A DNA stretch of 64,000 nucleotides from assembly GCA_045862995.1 (NCBI GenBank), contig BTVX01000003.1:1-64000 (forward strand). Direction: 5' to 3'. The position numbers and the translations under genes were made by a program. Positions 17,365 to 25,954 of this stretch are shown here, piece after piece (positions within the stretch are counted from its first letter, which is position 1; each line of letters begins with the position of its first letter). Under the pieces are notes generated by a model, which was given only the letters and a program-made list of their open reading frames with translations, made no database searches and was not told the DNA's origin. The stretch comes from UBA2387 sp019454665 (GTDB taxonomy: Bacteria; Armatimonadota; Fimbriimonadia; Fimbriimonadales; Fimbriimonadaceae).

Positions 17365-19157
17365 ACGAAAACCCCCGCGGCAGAGCCGACGCCGGCGACC
17401 ACGTCGCGGGCGCTCAGCGGATAGCCGGCGTATTGCAGGACCGATTTGAGTTTCGCCGGGTCGGTGCCGGTTTCGATGAGCAGCAGGCTGCGCAACTGGG
17501 CGTCCCGGTTCTGCTCGACCACATAGATCGTCTCGTGTTCCTCCAAGAACGCCTTGACCTCTGCGCCGAACGGGAACCCGCGAACACGGAGGTAGTCGGC
17601 TTGGACCCCCTGCTCGGCCAACCGGTCGAGGGCCTCCATGCACGCCGCGTGGCAACCACCAATGGACACGATGCCGACCGAGGCGTCGCGCCCGCGTCGA
17701 ATGAACGGGGCGGGAACGGCCTCCGCAGCGTGATCGAGCTTGCGGGCGAGCCGCTCCATGACTTCTTGGTATTCGGCCGAGTTCTCCGTGTAGGCCCCGA
17801 ACTTGTTGTGCCCCGAACCCCGGGTGAAGTAGGCGCCCCGGGGATGAACGCCCGGAAGCGTGCGATACGGGATGCCGTCGCCGTCCACGTCCAAGTAGCG
17901 GTGGAAGGCCTTGGCTTGCTCCAAAGCCTCTTCATCCAGCACCTTGCCCCGATCGGGCTCGTAAAGGTCGTCCCACGTCAGTTTGGGCACCATCCAGTCG
18001 TTCATGCCGATGTCGAGGTCGCTCAGCACCAACACCGGCGTCTGGAACCGCTCGGCCAAATCGAACGCGCGGGCGGCCATTTCGAACGCCTCGCGCGGGT
18101 CGCTGGGATAAAGGCAGATGTGCTTGGTGTCGCCGTGCGATGCGTAGGCGCACAACAGCAGATCGCCCTGTTGCGTCCGCGTCGGCATGCCCGTCGAAGG
18201 CCCCGTGCGCTGCACGTCGAACACGACGCACGGCACCTCGGCGTAATAGGCCAAACCAAGGAATTCGCTCATCAGCGAGATGCCCGGTCCCGAGGTGGGC
18301 GTGAACGCCCGCGCCCCGGCCCACGAGGCGCCGATGACCATGCCGACGGCGGCGAGTTCGTCCTCGGCCTGCAGGATGGCGAACCGATTCTTGCCCGTCT
18401 CGGGGTCCTTGCGGTACTTCTCGCAGAAGCCGGTGAACGCCTCCATCAGCGACGTCGCCGGCGTGATCGGATACCACGCCCCGACCGTCGCGCCCGCATA
18501 GAGGCAACCCAACGCGGCGGCGGTGTTCCCGTCAATCAGGATGCTGTCCCGAGTGGAGTCCATCGCTTCGAGCCGGATGGGCAGCGGGCACGGCAAGTGC
18601 TCCTTGGCATAGTTGTAGCCGAGGTCCACGGCCTTCTGGTTCGAATCGAGCAAGGCGGGTTTGCGCCCATATTTCTCCTTGGTGAGCGCCACCAAGACCT
18701 CGGTATCCATGCCGAGCAACGCGGCCAACGCCCCGGCGTAGGCGATGTTCTTCATCAGAATCCGCTCTTTCACGCCGCCGAACGCCTCGTTGCACAACTG
18801 GGCGAGCGGGATGCCCAACAGCTCGATGTCGTCCCGCCTCAGGTGGTCGGCGATCGGCCAAGTGCTGTCGTAAAGCAGCCAACCGCCCGAGCGCACCTCG
18901 GCGACATCGGCGGCGAAGGTGGCTGGGTTCAGGGCCACGATCAGGTCGAAATCCGGCGTCCGCGCGGTGTAGCCGCTGCGATTGACGCGGATTTCATACC
19001 AAGTGGGCAGCCCCTGGATATTGGAAGGAAAGAGGTTCTTGCCGGTGACGGGAATCCCCATCCGGAAGATGGCCTGCATGATGAGACTGTTCGCGCTGGC
19101 CGACCCGGTTCCGTTGGCGGTGGCGATTTTGAAGGCGAAGTCGTTGACCCGATTCAT
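17361..19157 (-). CDS. korA: 2-oxoacid:ferredoxin oxidoreductase, gamma-alpha fused subunit
   Basis: The 598-residue protein is the fused gamma-alpha subunit found in two-subunit KorAB enzymes. The gamma domain is about 1-190 (GTGSASANSLIMQAIFRMG, DLIVALNPATFAADV, NIAYAGALAALLGM). The alpha pyrimidine-binding domain starts at about 205 (GNTAAALGCLYAGATVGAWYP), with EDELAAVGMVIGASWAG, TPTSGPGISLMSE and GMPTRTQQGDL. A transketolase C-like domain follows (SVGIVSIGGCHAACMEA). No ferredoxin-type CxxCxxC cluster is fused, so electrons leave through the beta-subunit cluster. It is translationally coupled to korB. Confidence 0.93.
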   Translation of the reverse strand: MNRVNDFAFKIATANGTGSASANSLIMQAIFRMGIPVTGKNLFPSNIQGLPTWYEIRVNRSGYTARTPDFDLIVALNPATFAADVAEVRSGGWLLYDSTWPIADHLRRDDIELLGIPLAQLCNEAFGGVKERILMKNIAYAGALAALLGMDTEVLVALTKEKYGRKPALLDSNQKAVDLGYNYAKEHLPCPLPIRLEAMDSTRDSILIDGNTAAALGCLYAGATVGAWYPITPATSLMEAFTGFCEKYRKDPETGKNRFAILQAEDELAAVGMVIGASWAGARAFTPTSGPGISLMSEFLGLAYYAEVPCVVFDVQRTGPSTGMPTRTQQGDLLLCAYASHGDTKHICLYPSDPREAFEMAARAFDLAERFQTPVLVLSDLDIGMNDWMVPKLTWDDLYEPDRGKVLDEEALEQAKAFHRYLDVDGDGIPYRTLPGVHPRGAYFTRGSGHNKFGAYTENSAEYQEVMERLARKLDHAAEAVPAPFIRRGRDASVGIVSIGGCHAACMEALDRLAEQGVQADYLRVRGFPFGAEVKAFLEEHETIYVVEQNRDAQLRSLLLIETGTDPAKLKSVLQYAGYPLSARDVVAGVGSAAGVFV

Positions 19158-19500
19158 GCTGCGTCCGTGGCATCGGGCGATGCGGTGTCCACATTGCGGA
19201 TTATGTCTGAATCCGCGCGAACCCGCTGGCCCCGTCGGGGTCGCGCCGCTTCGCCCGCACCGTGTCCATGCGGCGCGAGGGGCCGTTGCAACGTTTCGAA
19301 ATGGGTCGTTCGTTTGGGGAGATGGCCCTCGACCGGGCCGGACGAGGGCGCGTGAAACCCCCGCAATCCCGCTAGCCTACGTTGGCCGACCCACCTAATG
19401 GCGACTTTTCCAGACCCCCCGGGATCGCCATGATTTCACCAAGTCGGACGGGCGACCACAACGAAGCCCCACAAGACTCCAACGAAAGGTAACGGTCAAC
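19158..19500. other. Intergenic region between korA and an exported protein gene
   Basis: No gene seen in 343 bases. On the minus strand a CATAAT (19200-19205) could be the -10 of korAB, leaving a leader of about 35 bases. On the plus strand the end contains AAAGGT, a possible ribosome-binding site for the gene at 19501. Nothing else stands out. Confidence 0.4.
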
Positions 19501-20097
19501 ATGAACGGTCTCAACAAACTCGGTCTCTCTCTCGGCGCTTTGGCTCTCGGTGTGGTGTTCGCTTCGGCTCAGCCGATGGGCGGTCGCGTCTTCACCTACG
19601 AAGTCACCTCCACGGTGGACATGGACGCCAGCATGTCGGGCGCGGTCGTCCTCGACACCCCGACGGAACTCTCGGTCAAGCCCTACCTGTTCATCCACGG
19701 CACGCTCGGCACCGCTTGGGAAGTCGAAGGCTGGGGCAACGGTCTGGACGGCAAGATTGACCAGATGTACTTCTACCACAACGAGACGCTGGCTCTGGAC
19801 TTCCGCTTCTGGGACAACCTGCAGAAGGTCAGCGGCACCACGACGGGCACCTACACGGTTCCCATGAAGGTCCGCGCCGCCGGCTTCAACGGCACGACGA
19901 ACGGTCTGCTGTACGATTCGGGTCTCGTTCCCGCTCCGGACATCAACCTGTTCATGGAAGCGGCGTTCCCCCTCTTCCCGGCGCTGTCCACCGATGGCTT
20001 CCTTCGGCTGGACCTGACTCGCGAAGTGACGCTCGATCCCGGCCACGGCCCTGGCTCGTACCGCAACGACGGTCAGATCGTGGTCGTCCGCTCGTAA
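19501..20097 (+). CDS. Exported beta-rich protein of unknown function
   Basis: The 198-residue product has a clear signal peptide (GLSLGALALGVVFASA, cleavage before QPMGG) and then mostly beta-strand sequence with many Thr, Gly and Asp residues. I recognise no domain. The start is supported by AAAGGT about 11 bases upstream, and a strong terminator follows, so it is a single-gene unit. The signal peptide, composition and terminator make it a genuine gene. Confidence 0.75.
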   Translation: MNGLNKLGLSLGALALGVVFASAQPMGGRVFTYEVTSTVDMDASMSGAVVLDTPTELSVKPYLFIHGTLGTAWEVEGWGNGLDGKIDQMYFYHNETLALDFRFWDNLQKVSGTTTGTYTVPMKVRAAGFNGTTNGLLYDSGLVPAPDINLFMEAAFPLFPALSTDGFLRLDLTREVTLDPGHGPGSYRNDGQIVVVRS

Positions 20098-20135
20098 CCC
20101 TCGATAACCTCCTCCTCCTCCTGCTCTCCCAGATC

Positions 20136-20160
20136 GGCCGCCCCTCGGGGCGGCCCTTCT
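20136..20160 (+). terminator. Intrinsic terminator
   Basis: GGCCGCCCC (20136-20144) pairs with GGGGCGGCC (20147-20155), followed by CTTCTT. It lies 38 bases after the stop of the exported protein and before tRNA-Leu. Confidence 0.75.
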
Positions 20161-20178
20161 TGCGTTGGGGCCGGGCGT

Positions 20179-20184
20179 CATAAT
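20179..20184 (+). promoter_or_regulatory. -10 box of tRNA-Leu
   Basis: CATAAT 13 bases before the mature tRNA 5' end. No convincing -35. Confidence 0.4.
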
Positions 20185-20197
20185 GAGGCCCCCCCTC

Positions 20198-20282
<85 letters not shown>

Positions 20283-20310
20283 GGTCCTTTCCGTTGGGCC
20301 GGACCGCGGA

Positions 20311-21564
20311 CTACGGGAAGATGCCGCGCGTGATCGTCGCGTCGGCCACGCGCTTGACCCCGATGATGTGGGCTGCGGTGCGCATCCCGACCTTGTGCTC
20401 GTCCATGGTGGCTTCCACAGCCTTGTAGGCGTAGCGCATGATCCGTTCGAGTTTGTTGTTGACCTCGCCCTCTTCCCAGAAGAAGTTCTGCAGGTCCTGA
20501 ACCCACTCGAAGTAGCTCACCACGACGCCGCCGGCGTTGGCCAGGATGTCCGGCACGGCCAGGATGCCGCGATCGTCGAGGATCTGGTCGGCCTCGGGCG
20601 TGGTAGGGCCGTTGGCGCCTTCGACGATGAGCTTGGCCTTCACCGCGTGGGCGTTCTCGCCCGTGATCTGTGCGGCGATGGCAGCGGGAATGAGGATGTC
20701 GCAATCCAGCGCGAGCAGCTGCTCGTTGGTGATCTTGTCGCTATCCTTGTATTCCTGGATGCCGCCGTCTCGGCCGCTGTAGCGGTGGTAGAGTTCCTTG
20801 ATCGGGAGCCCGTTGGGGTTGTAAATGGCGCCTCGGGCGTCGCTCACCCCGATGACCTTGGCTCCCGCCTCCTCAGCGAGCATGGCGGCCACCGAGCCCA
20901 CGTTGCCAAAGCCTTGAACCACGACGCGCGAGTTCGCGAAGTCGAGTCCCACGCGTTTCGCCGCTTCGTGCGCGGCCACGATGACGCCTCGGCCCGTGGC
21001 TTCGTTGCGGCCTTCCGAGCCGCCGAGGGCGATCGGCTTGCCCGTGACCACGCCGGGCGTCGTGTAGCCCCGGATCATCGAATAGGTGTCCATGACCCAG
21101 GCCATCACCTGGGCGTTCGTGCCGATGTCGGGCGCGGGGATGTCGGACCGTTCTCCCACCATCGAGCTGATCTCGCTGGTGAACCGACGCGTCACCTTCT
21201 CGAGTTCGCGCTTCGAGTACTTCTTGGTGTTGATGCGGACCGAGCCCTTCGCGCCGCCGTAGGGAATGTTCACCACGGCGCACTTCCACGTCATCCACAT
21301 GGCCAAAGCCGTCGTTTCGTCCAGGTCCACGTCGTGGTGGAAGCGGATGCCGCCCTTCGTGGGTCCTCGGCTGGCGTTGTGCTGAACCCGGAAGCCCTCG
21401 AAACACTGCACCTGACCGTTGTCCAGCACCACGGGGAAGTTGACGACCATTTGGGTCTTGGGCCGGGCGAGAACGGCGTGCAAGCCTTCGTCGAGGTCAA
21501 GGTGGAAGGCGGCGACGGCCAACTGTTGGCGCGCCATTTCGAGGACGTTCACATGCTTGCTCAT
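20311..21564 (-). CDS. gdhA: Glutamate dehydrogenase (Glu/Leu/Phe/Val family)
   Basis: This interconverts glutamate and 2-oxoglutarate plus ammonia. The 417 residues match the hexameric GDH family. Substrate-binding GPTKGGIRFH and the catalytic-lysine region PYGGAKGSV are present, followed by DIPAPDIGT, TGKPIALGGSEGRNEATGRG and the Rossmann loop VQGFGNVGSVAA. An acidic residue (SDARG) after the second strand suggests NAD preference, which is an inference. Only 16 bases separate it from mreD, so it is probably the last gene of remA-mreBCD-gdhA, an unusual placement for a metabolic enzyme. Confidence 0.94.
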   Translation of the reverse strand: MSKHVNVLEMARQQLAVAAFHLDLDEGLHAVLARPKTQMVVNFPVVLDNGQVQCFEGFRVQHNASRGPTKGGIRFHHDVDLDETTALAMWMTWKCAVVNIPYGGAKGSVRINTKKYSKRELEKVTRRFTSEISSMVGERSDIPAPDIGTNAQVMAWVMDTYSMIRGYTTPGVVTGKPIALGGSEGRNEATGRGVIVAAHEAAKRVGLDFANSRVVVQGFGNVGSVAAMLAEEAGAKVIGVSDARGAIYNPNGLPIKELYHRYSGRDGGIQEYKDSDKITNEQLLALDCDILIPAAIAAQITGENAHAVKAKLIVEGANGPTTPEADQILDDRGILAVPDILANAGGVVVSYFEWVQDLQNFFWEEGEVNNKLERIMRYAYKAVEATMDEHKVGMRTAAHIIGVKRVADATITRGIFP

Positions 21565-21580
21565 GGCGTTGAAGAGGGGT

Positions 21581-22051
21581 TCAAAGGGGGTCTTTGCGGA
21601 CGGTCTTCCGGAGCAAAGCGTAGATGGGTAGCGCGATCACACCGTTGTACACCGCAACTCCTATTGTAGCCAAAAGGTAGGACCCGATCTGGGCAGGCGG
21701 GGCCATGAACATGAACACGACGCGCCCGAGCACCGTGAGCCCTACGGCGTGGATCAGGCACGTCACGGGCTCGAGTTTCTCGATCGAAGAGCCGGTCCAA
21801 GCCGCGATGAATCCTGCGATGGCGCGGCTCGCCGCGTATTGGGCCATGTTCGCTCCCGCCAAGCCGCCGTGCAACAGCCCCGCGAAGAACCCCACCACGG
21901 CTCCGCCGCTGCGACCGTACGCGAGCGCCAGCGGCGCGACGGCCGCCAGCAGGAAGTCTGGCGCGCACCCCAGAATCGCCAGGCGCTCCGAAGCGCCCTG
22001 CTGAAGCGCGGCGCCGCCCCAAAGCACGACCAGCGCGATCCAGAACCTCAC
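21581..22051 (-). CDS. mreD: Rod shape-determining membrane protein MreD
   Basis: MreD is the small membrane partner of MreC in the elongation machinery. The 156 residues have about five hydrophobic segments (FWIALVVLWGGAAL, DFLLAAVAPLALAYG, AVVGFFAGLLHG, LTVLGRVVFMFMA, LLATIGVAVYNGVIALPIYALL). MreD sequences diverge strongly, so the call rests on these and on position: its ATG overlaps the mreC stop by four bases. Confidence 0.88.
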   Translation of the reverse strand: MRFWIALVVLWGGAALQQGASERLAILGCAPDFLLAAVAPLALAYGRSGGAVVGFFAGLLHGGLAGANMAQYAASRAIAGFIAAWTGSSIEKLEPVTCLIHAVGLTVLGRVVFMFMAPPAQIGSYLLATIGVAVYNGVIALPIYALLRKTVRKDPL

Positions 22052-22941
22052 TTCAGCACCACCACCGAGCGGACGTTGCTCAGCCGAACGTGGGGAAACA
22101 CGCGCACGCGGCGGATGCCGAACTGCTCGTCGTCCTCCACCTGGACGGCCTTGCCGATCGGCAGCCCCCGCGGGATGCGCTCCGAATAGCCCGAAGTCAC
22201 CACCGGCTGGTCGAGTTCGATGGGCTGCGTAAGGTCCAGCAGTTGCAGGATCAAGACGTCTCGCCCTTCGCCCTTGGCGATCCCCTCCAGGGGCACCTCC
22301 CCCATCACGGCGGCGCCCACTTGGAACTGAGGCGACGAGATCAGGCGCACCTGACAGCGCTGCGCTTCCACCGAATGCACCACGCCGATCAGGCCCGCCG
22401 CAGTCAGAACGGGCTGGTCGGGTCGAATGCCCTGATCGGATCCCACGCCCAGCGTCATGCGGTGTTCGTGGGGGTAGTAGCCGATGGCCACGGCGGTCAC
22501 GGCTTCGCGACCGGGGATGGGCGGCAGGCCCATGAGAGCGCGCAGTTGCTCGATCTCGCTCTCCATGTCGCGGAGGCGGGCTTCGTACAGGCTCCAGGCT
22601 TGCTCTTGAGCCTTCAACCGCTCGTTCTCGGCGCGCAGGCCGCCTGCACGGAAGATGCCCTGGGTGAAGTCGCTGACGCCCTGCGAGACCGCGCCCACCG
22701 GACGTCCGATCAGGTCGCTCGCGGTTTGGACGCTCGACGTGACCGCATCCACCTGGCCCGCGTTGCGCGCGTTGGTTTGCGCGCGTCCCAACAGGACGGC
22801 GACGACGATCAGGGCGAACAGAGTCAGCCAGTCGCGCAGGGAGTGGGCTCTTACGTCCTCGATGACTTCTCCAGCATCTTGCGGATGGCTGGACTTTCGT
22901 GCATCGCCTCGACCACCTTGCCGGTGCCGATCGCCACGCAA
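22048..22941 (-). CDS. mreC: Rod shape-determining protein MreC
   Basis: MreC is the periplasmic scaffold that regulates the PBP2-RodA elongation synthase. A membrane anchor (DWLTLFALIVVAVLLGRA) is followed by a coiled coil (RAENERLKAQEQAW, EARLRDMESEIEQLRALMGLP) and the beta-rich MreC core (VTAVAIGYYPHEHRMTLGVGSDQGIRPDQPV, split around conserved glycines). The start is uncertain. The frame is open back to a TTG at 22941, 91 bases inside mreB, and no ATG or GTG sits near the expected place; a CTG close to the mreB stop (about 22840) would give a more usual N-terminus. The coordinates use the TTG. Confidence 0.88.
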   Translation of the reverse strand: MRGDRHRQGGRGDARKSSHPQDAGEVIEDVRAHSLRDWLTLFALIVVAVLLGRAQTNARNAGQVDAVTSSVQTASDLIGRPVGAVSQGVSDFTQGIFRAGGLRAENERLKAQEQAWSLYEARLRDMESEIEQLRALMGLPPIPGREAVTAVAIGYYPHEHRMTLGVGSDQGIRPDQPVLTAAGLIGVVHSVEAQRCQVRLISSPQFQVGAAVMGEVPLEGIAKGEGRDVLILQLLDLTQPIELDQPVVTSGYSERIPRGLPIGKAVQVEDDEQFGIRRVRVFPHVRLSNVRSVVVLK

Positions 22942-23915
22942 CTCATGGGGTCGTTGGCGATGTGGACGGGCATGCCGGTTTCGTGAGCGATGAGCCGATC
23001 CAGCTCTCGGAGTAGGGCGCCTCCGCCGGCCAACATGATGCCGAGATTCATCGCGTCGGCCGCCAACTCGGGCGGGGTCGCTTCCAACGTGAGTTTCACC
23101 GCTTCGACGATCGCGTTCAGCGGCTCGGCGATCGCCATGCGGATTTCGTCGCTGTAGATGATGGCGCTGCGCGGCAGGCCTGTGACCAGATCGCGGCCTT
23201 TGACCTCGACCGAGAGCTCTTGTTCGAGCGGCATGGCGCTGCCGATGGCGATCTTGGTGGATTCCGCGGTTCTGTCGCCGATGGCCAGGTTGTACGCGCG
23301 CCGGATGTACGAGGAAATCGCTTCGTCGAACTCGTCGCCTGCGACGCGGATGCTCCGGCTGTGCACGATGCCCGCGAGCGAGATCATGGCGACCTCGGTC
23401 GTGCCGCCGCCGATGTCCACGATCATCGAACCGACGGGCTCCTCGATGGGCAGTCCCGCGCCGATCGCGGCGGCCATCGGCTCCTCGACCACGAACGCTT
23501 GTGTCGCGCCTGCTTTGCGGGTCGCCTGCAAGACGGCCCGACGCTCGACTTCGGTCACGCCGGAGGGGATGCCGACCACCACCGATTGAAAGAAGATCGT
23601 GCGCCGCGAGACCTTGGCGATGAAATGCCGCAGCATCTTCTCGGTCTGGTCGTAGTCCGCGATCACGCCGTCCTTGAGCGGTCGAATGGCGACGATGTTC
23701 GCGGGCGTTCGGCCCAGCATGCGCTTGGCTTCTTCGCCGACGGCCAGCACTTCGCCGTTGTCTTTGTTCACCGCGACGACGCTGGGTTCGCGCAACAGCA
23801 CGCCGTGGCCCCGGACGTGGACCAACGTGTTGGCCGTTCCGAGATCAATGCCGATGTCTCGGGTGAAAGGCTGCAGGAGGTTGCGCCACAGCGACATCTG
23901 GCCGCTACTCTTCAT
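22851..23915 (-). CDS. mreB: Actin-like cell-shape protein MreB
   Basis: MreB forms membrane-bound filaments that orient cell-wall synthesis. RDIGIDLGTANTLVHVRG is the phosphate-1 motif, with VVGIPSGVTEVERRAV, VVEEPMAAAIGAGLPI, IVDIGGGTTEVAMISL and LAGGGALLRELDRLI all in family order. The ATG at 23915 follows GGGAG at about 10 bases and overlaps the remA stop by 11 bases; a second ATG at 23897 starts just after remA and is an alternative. It is 354 residues from the first, a normal length. The N-terminal MSLWRNLL may be the membrane-binding helix. Confidence 0.96.
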   Translation of the reverse strand: MKSSGQMSLWRNLLQPFTRDIGIDLGTANTLVHVRGHGVLLREPSVVAVNKDNGEVLAVGEEAKRMLGRTPANIVAIRPLKDGVIADYDQTEKMLRHFIAKVSRRTIFFQSVVVGIPSGVTEVERRAVLQATRKAGATQAFVVEEPMAAAIGAGLPIEEPVGSMIVDIGGGTTEVAMISLAGIVHSRSIRVAGDEFDEAISSYIRRAYNLAIGDRTAESTKIAIGSAMPLEQELSVEVKGRDLVTGLPRSAIIYSDEIRMAIAEPLNAIVEAVKLTLEATPPELAADAMNLGIMLAGGGALLRELDRLIAHETGMPVHIANDPMSCVAIGTGKVVEAMHESPAIRKMLEKSSRT

Positions 23916-24171
23916 CGGCGACCAACTCCCCGGTGGACAGCCGCTTGGCCAGTGTTTCTTGCGAAATGGCGGACAGGATGACGCTCTCGCCCGTGGTGAA
24001 CAGCACGCACTTCGTTCGCCGCCCCTGGGTGGCGTCAATGATCTTGCCGCTCTGGCGCAGCGTCTGGATGAGCCGACGCATCGGCGCGGAATCCGCGCTG
24101 ACCAAAGCGACGATTCGGTCGGTCATCACGTAGTTGTAGAAGCCGACGTTGAGAACGGGAGAGTTGGGCAT
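23905..24171 (-). CDS. remA: RemA family (DUF370) DNA-binding regulator
   Basis: The 88 residues match RemA in length and pattern: LNVGFYNYVMTDRIVALVS, DSAPMRRLIQTLRQSGKIID, ATQGRRTKCVLF and ESVILSAISQETLAKRL. In Bacillus RemA is a ring-forming DNA-binding activator of biofilm matrix genes. I start at MPNSPVLNVG (24171) because the longer frame upstream has no RemA-like sequence. It overlaps mreB and heads the mreBCD-gdhA cluster, whereas in Firmicutes it usually lies near gmk. Confidence 0.9.
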   Translation of the reverse strand: MPNSPVLNVGFYNYVMTDRIVALVSADSAPMRRLIQTLRQSGKIIDATQGRRTKCVLFTTGESVILSAISQETLAKRLSTGELVADEE

Positions 24172-24304
24172 CGGTGATCGTTGCGGCAGGCAACGCAATC
24201 TCCCAGTTTGGATGATCCGGCGACCTCGGCGCAACTCTTGGGACCATTGTGCGGCGAACCCGCCGCGCACCGGCGTCCGCCCTTTGAGTTAGACTTCAGG
24301 GCGA

Positions 24305-25954
24305 ATGGACCACGGATGGGGCCTGTTGCTCGACCTTGTCTCCGTGCTGACCGGCGCGGTGGTCTTGGGCGTACTGTTGGAGCGCCTTCGGCAAAGCGCC
24401 GTCATCGGCTACATCCTGGCGGGCGTCATTCTCGGGCCCAGCGCCTTGGGGCTGATTTCCGACCCCGCGCGGGTCGGCGTGATCGCCGAAGCGGGCGTCG
24501 CACTCCTCCTGTTCACCATCGGACTCGAGTTCTCGTTCGCCAAACTGAGGGCGATGGGGTGGAGCGCGTTGGGACCTGCGCTCTTCCAAATCCTGGCCAC
24601 GGGGTTGGTGGTGGCTGGAATCTGCATGGCGATGGGCTTCCAGCCCGGGCCGGCCGTGGCCCTCGGCGCGATCATCGCGCTCAGCAGCACGGCCATCGTG
24701 ATGCGCATCCTCAAGGACACCGGCGCGCTCGACGCCGTTCACGGCAGGGCCTCGGTCGGCGTGTTGCTGGTCCAGGATGCCGCGTTGGTGCCTCTGGTGT
24801 TGCTTTTCGCGTTCCTCTCTCCGGCGGGCGCACAGGTCGCACAGGACTTCTCGTTCGCCAGCCTTGGTTTGGGAGTGGTTGTCGTGCTGGCTGCGTACAT
24901 CGTCCTGACGCGACTGGTTCCGCGGGCGTTTCTGTCGTCGGTGATGGGCCGCAACCGCGAGTTGCCCATTCTTCTTTCCATCCTCATCTGCATGGCGGCG
25001 GCCTATGTGGCGCACACGTTGGGTGTCTCGCCCAGCCTCGGCGCGTTTCTGGCGGGGATGCTGTTGGCCGAGACCTCGTTCTCCGAGCAGTTGCGCGTGG
25101 ATGTGGCGCCCCTGAGGACGCTCTTTGTCACGATCTTCTTCACCTCGGTGGGTCTGCTGGCGGACGTGCGCTGGGTGGTCGCCAACCTAGTCCTGGTCTT
25201 GGGCTTGGTCGTCGCAGTCCTGGTCGTGAAAACCGCTGTCGCGTTCGTCGGATTCCGGTTGTTCCGGCAGACCATCGTCCACTCGCTAGCGGCCGGCATC
25301 TGCATCAGCCAGGTGGGAGAGCTCTCGTTCGTTCTGGGGCAGCTGGGCGCTTCCAAAGGCGTGTTGGATGCGGCGACCCTTCAGGCGGTCAACTCGGTAA
25401 CCATCATCACGCTGGTCCTCTCCCCGATGCTGGTCGCGAGCGCGCCGCGTGCCGCACGCTCGTTGGCCAAGCGGCTGTTCCGGCTGCGGACGCTGGCCAA
25501 GGACACGCGTGAGCGGACGTCCCAGCCCAAACTCTCCGGGCACACCGTGGTCGCGGGCCTCGGCGAAGCGGGTATGGCCTTCGTCGAAGCGTTGTCCGAG
25601 CTGCCCGGTCAGATGGTCCTGATCGATGTCAACCCGAAGACGGTCCACGACTGGCGCGCCAAGGGCTTCGAGGCGCAACTCGGAGACGCGACGAACCCCG
25701 AGACGCTCGTCCATGCGGGCATCGCGAGCGCGGACCTGTTCGTGGTCGCCGTCTCGGACCACGAAAGCGCGCGCCTTGCCGTGGTCGGCGCCAAACAGGT
25801 CAACCCGGACATCCACGTCGTCGCGCGGGCGCGCTACCACCGTTTCGCCGGAGCCATCGACGCTGCCGGCGCGACCGTCGTGGTGGACGAAGAGCGCCGC
25901 GTGGGCGAGGAACTCGCCCGCGAAGCGCTCCGTTGCCGTCAAGCGACGCTCTAG
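24305..25954 (+). CDS. Kef-type cation:proton antiporter with RCK domain
   Basis: This CPA2-family exchanger has about 12 transmembrane segments in residues 1-385 (GAVVLGVLLERLRQSAVIGY, GVALLLFTIGLEFSFAKLR, GASPSLGAFLAGMLLAETSF-like region). A cytosolic RCK/TrkA-N domain follows from about 411 (HTVVAGLGEAGMAFVEAL, LIDVNPKTVHDWR, GDATNPETLVHAGI). LEFSFAKL and the RCK nucleotide loop GLGEAG are typical of KefB/KefC-like potassium efflux systems. No C-terminal TrkA-C domain is present. A TAGACT hexamer lies nine bases before the ATG. It converges on ccmF with a four-base overlap. Confidence 0.92.
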   Translation: MDHGWGLLLDLVSVLTGAVVLGVLLERLRQSAVIGYILAGVILGPSALGLISDPARVGVIAEAGVALLLFTIGLEFSFAKLRAMGWSALGPALFQILATGLVVAGICMAMGFQPGPAVALGAIIALSSTAIVMRILKDTGALDAVHGRASVGVLLVQDAALVPLVLLFAFLSPAGAQVAQDFSFASLGLGVVVVLAAYIVLTRLVPRAFLSSVMGRNRELPILLSILICMAAAYVAHTLGVSPSLGAFLAGMLLAETSFSEQLRVDVAPLRTLFVTIFFTSVGLLADVRWVVANLVLVLGLVVAVLVVKTAVAFVGFRLFRQTIVHSLAAGICISQVGELSFVLGQLGASKGVLDAATLQAVNSVTIITLVLSPMLVASAPRAARSLAKRLFRLRTLAKDTRERTSQPKLSGHTVVAGLGEAGMAFVEALSELPGQMVLIDVNPKTVHDWRAKGFEAQLGDATNPETLVHAGIASADLFVVAVSDHESARLAVVGAKQVNPDIHVVARARYHRFAGAIDAAGATVVVDEERRVGEELAREALRCRQATL

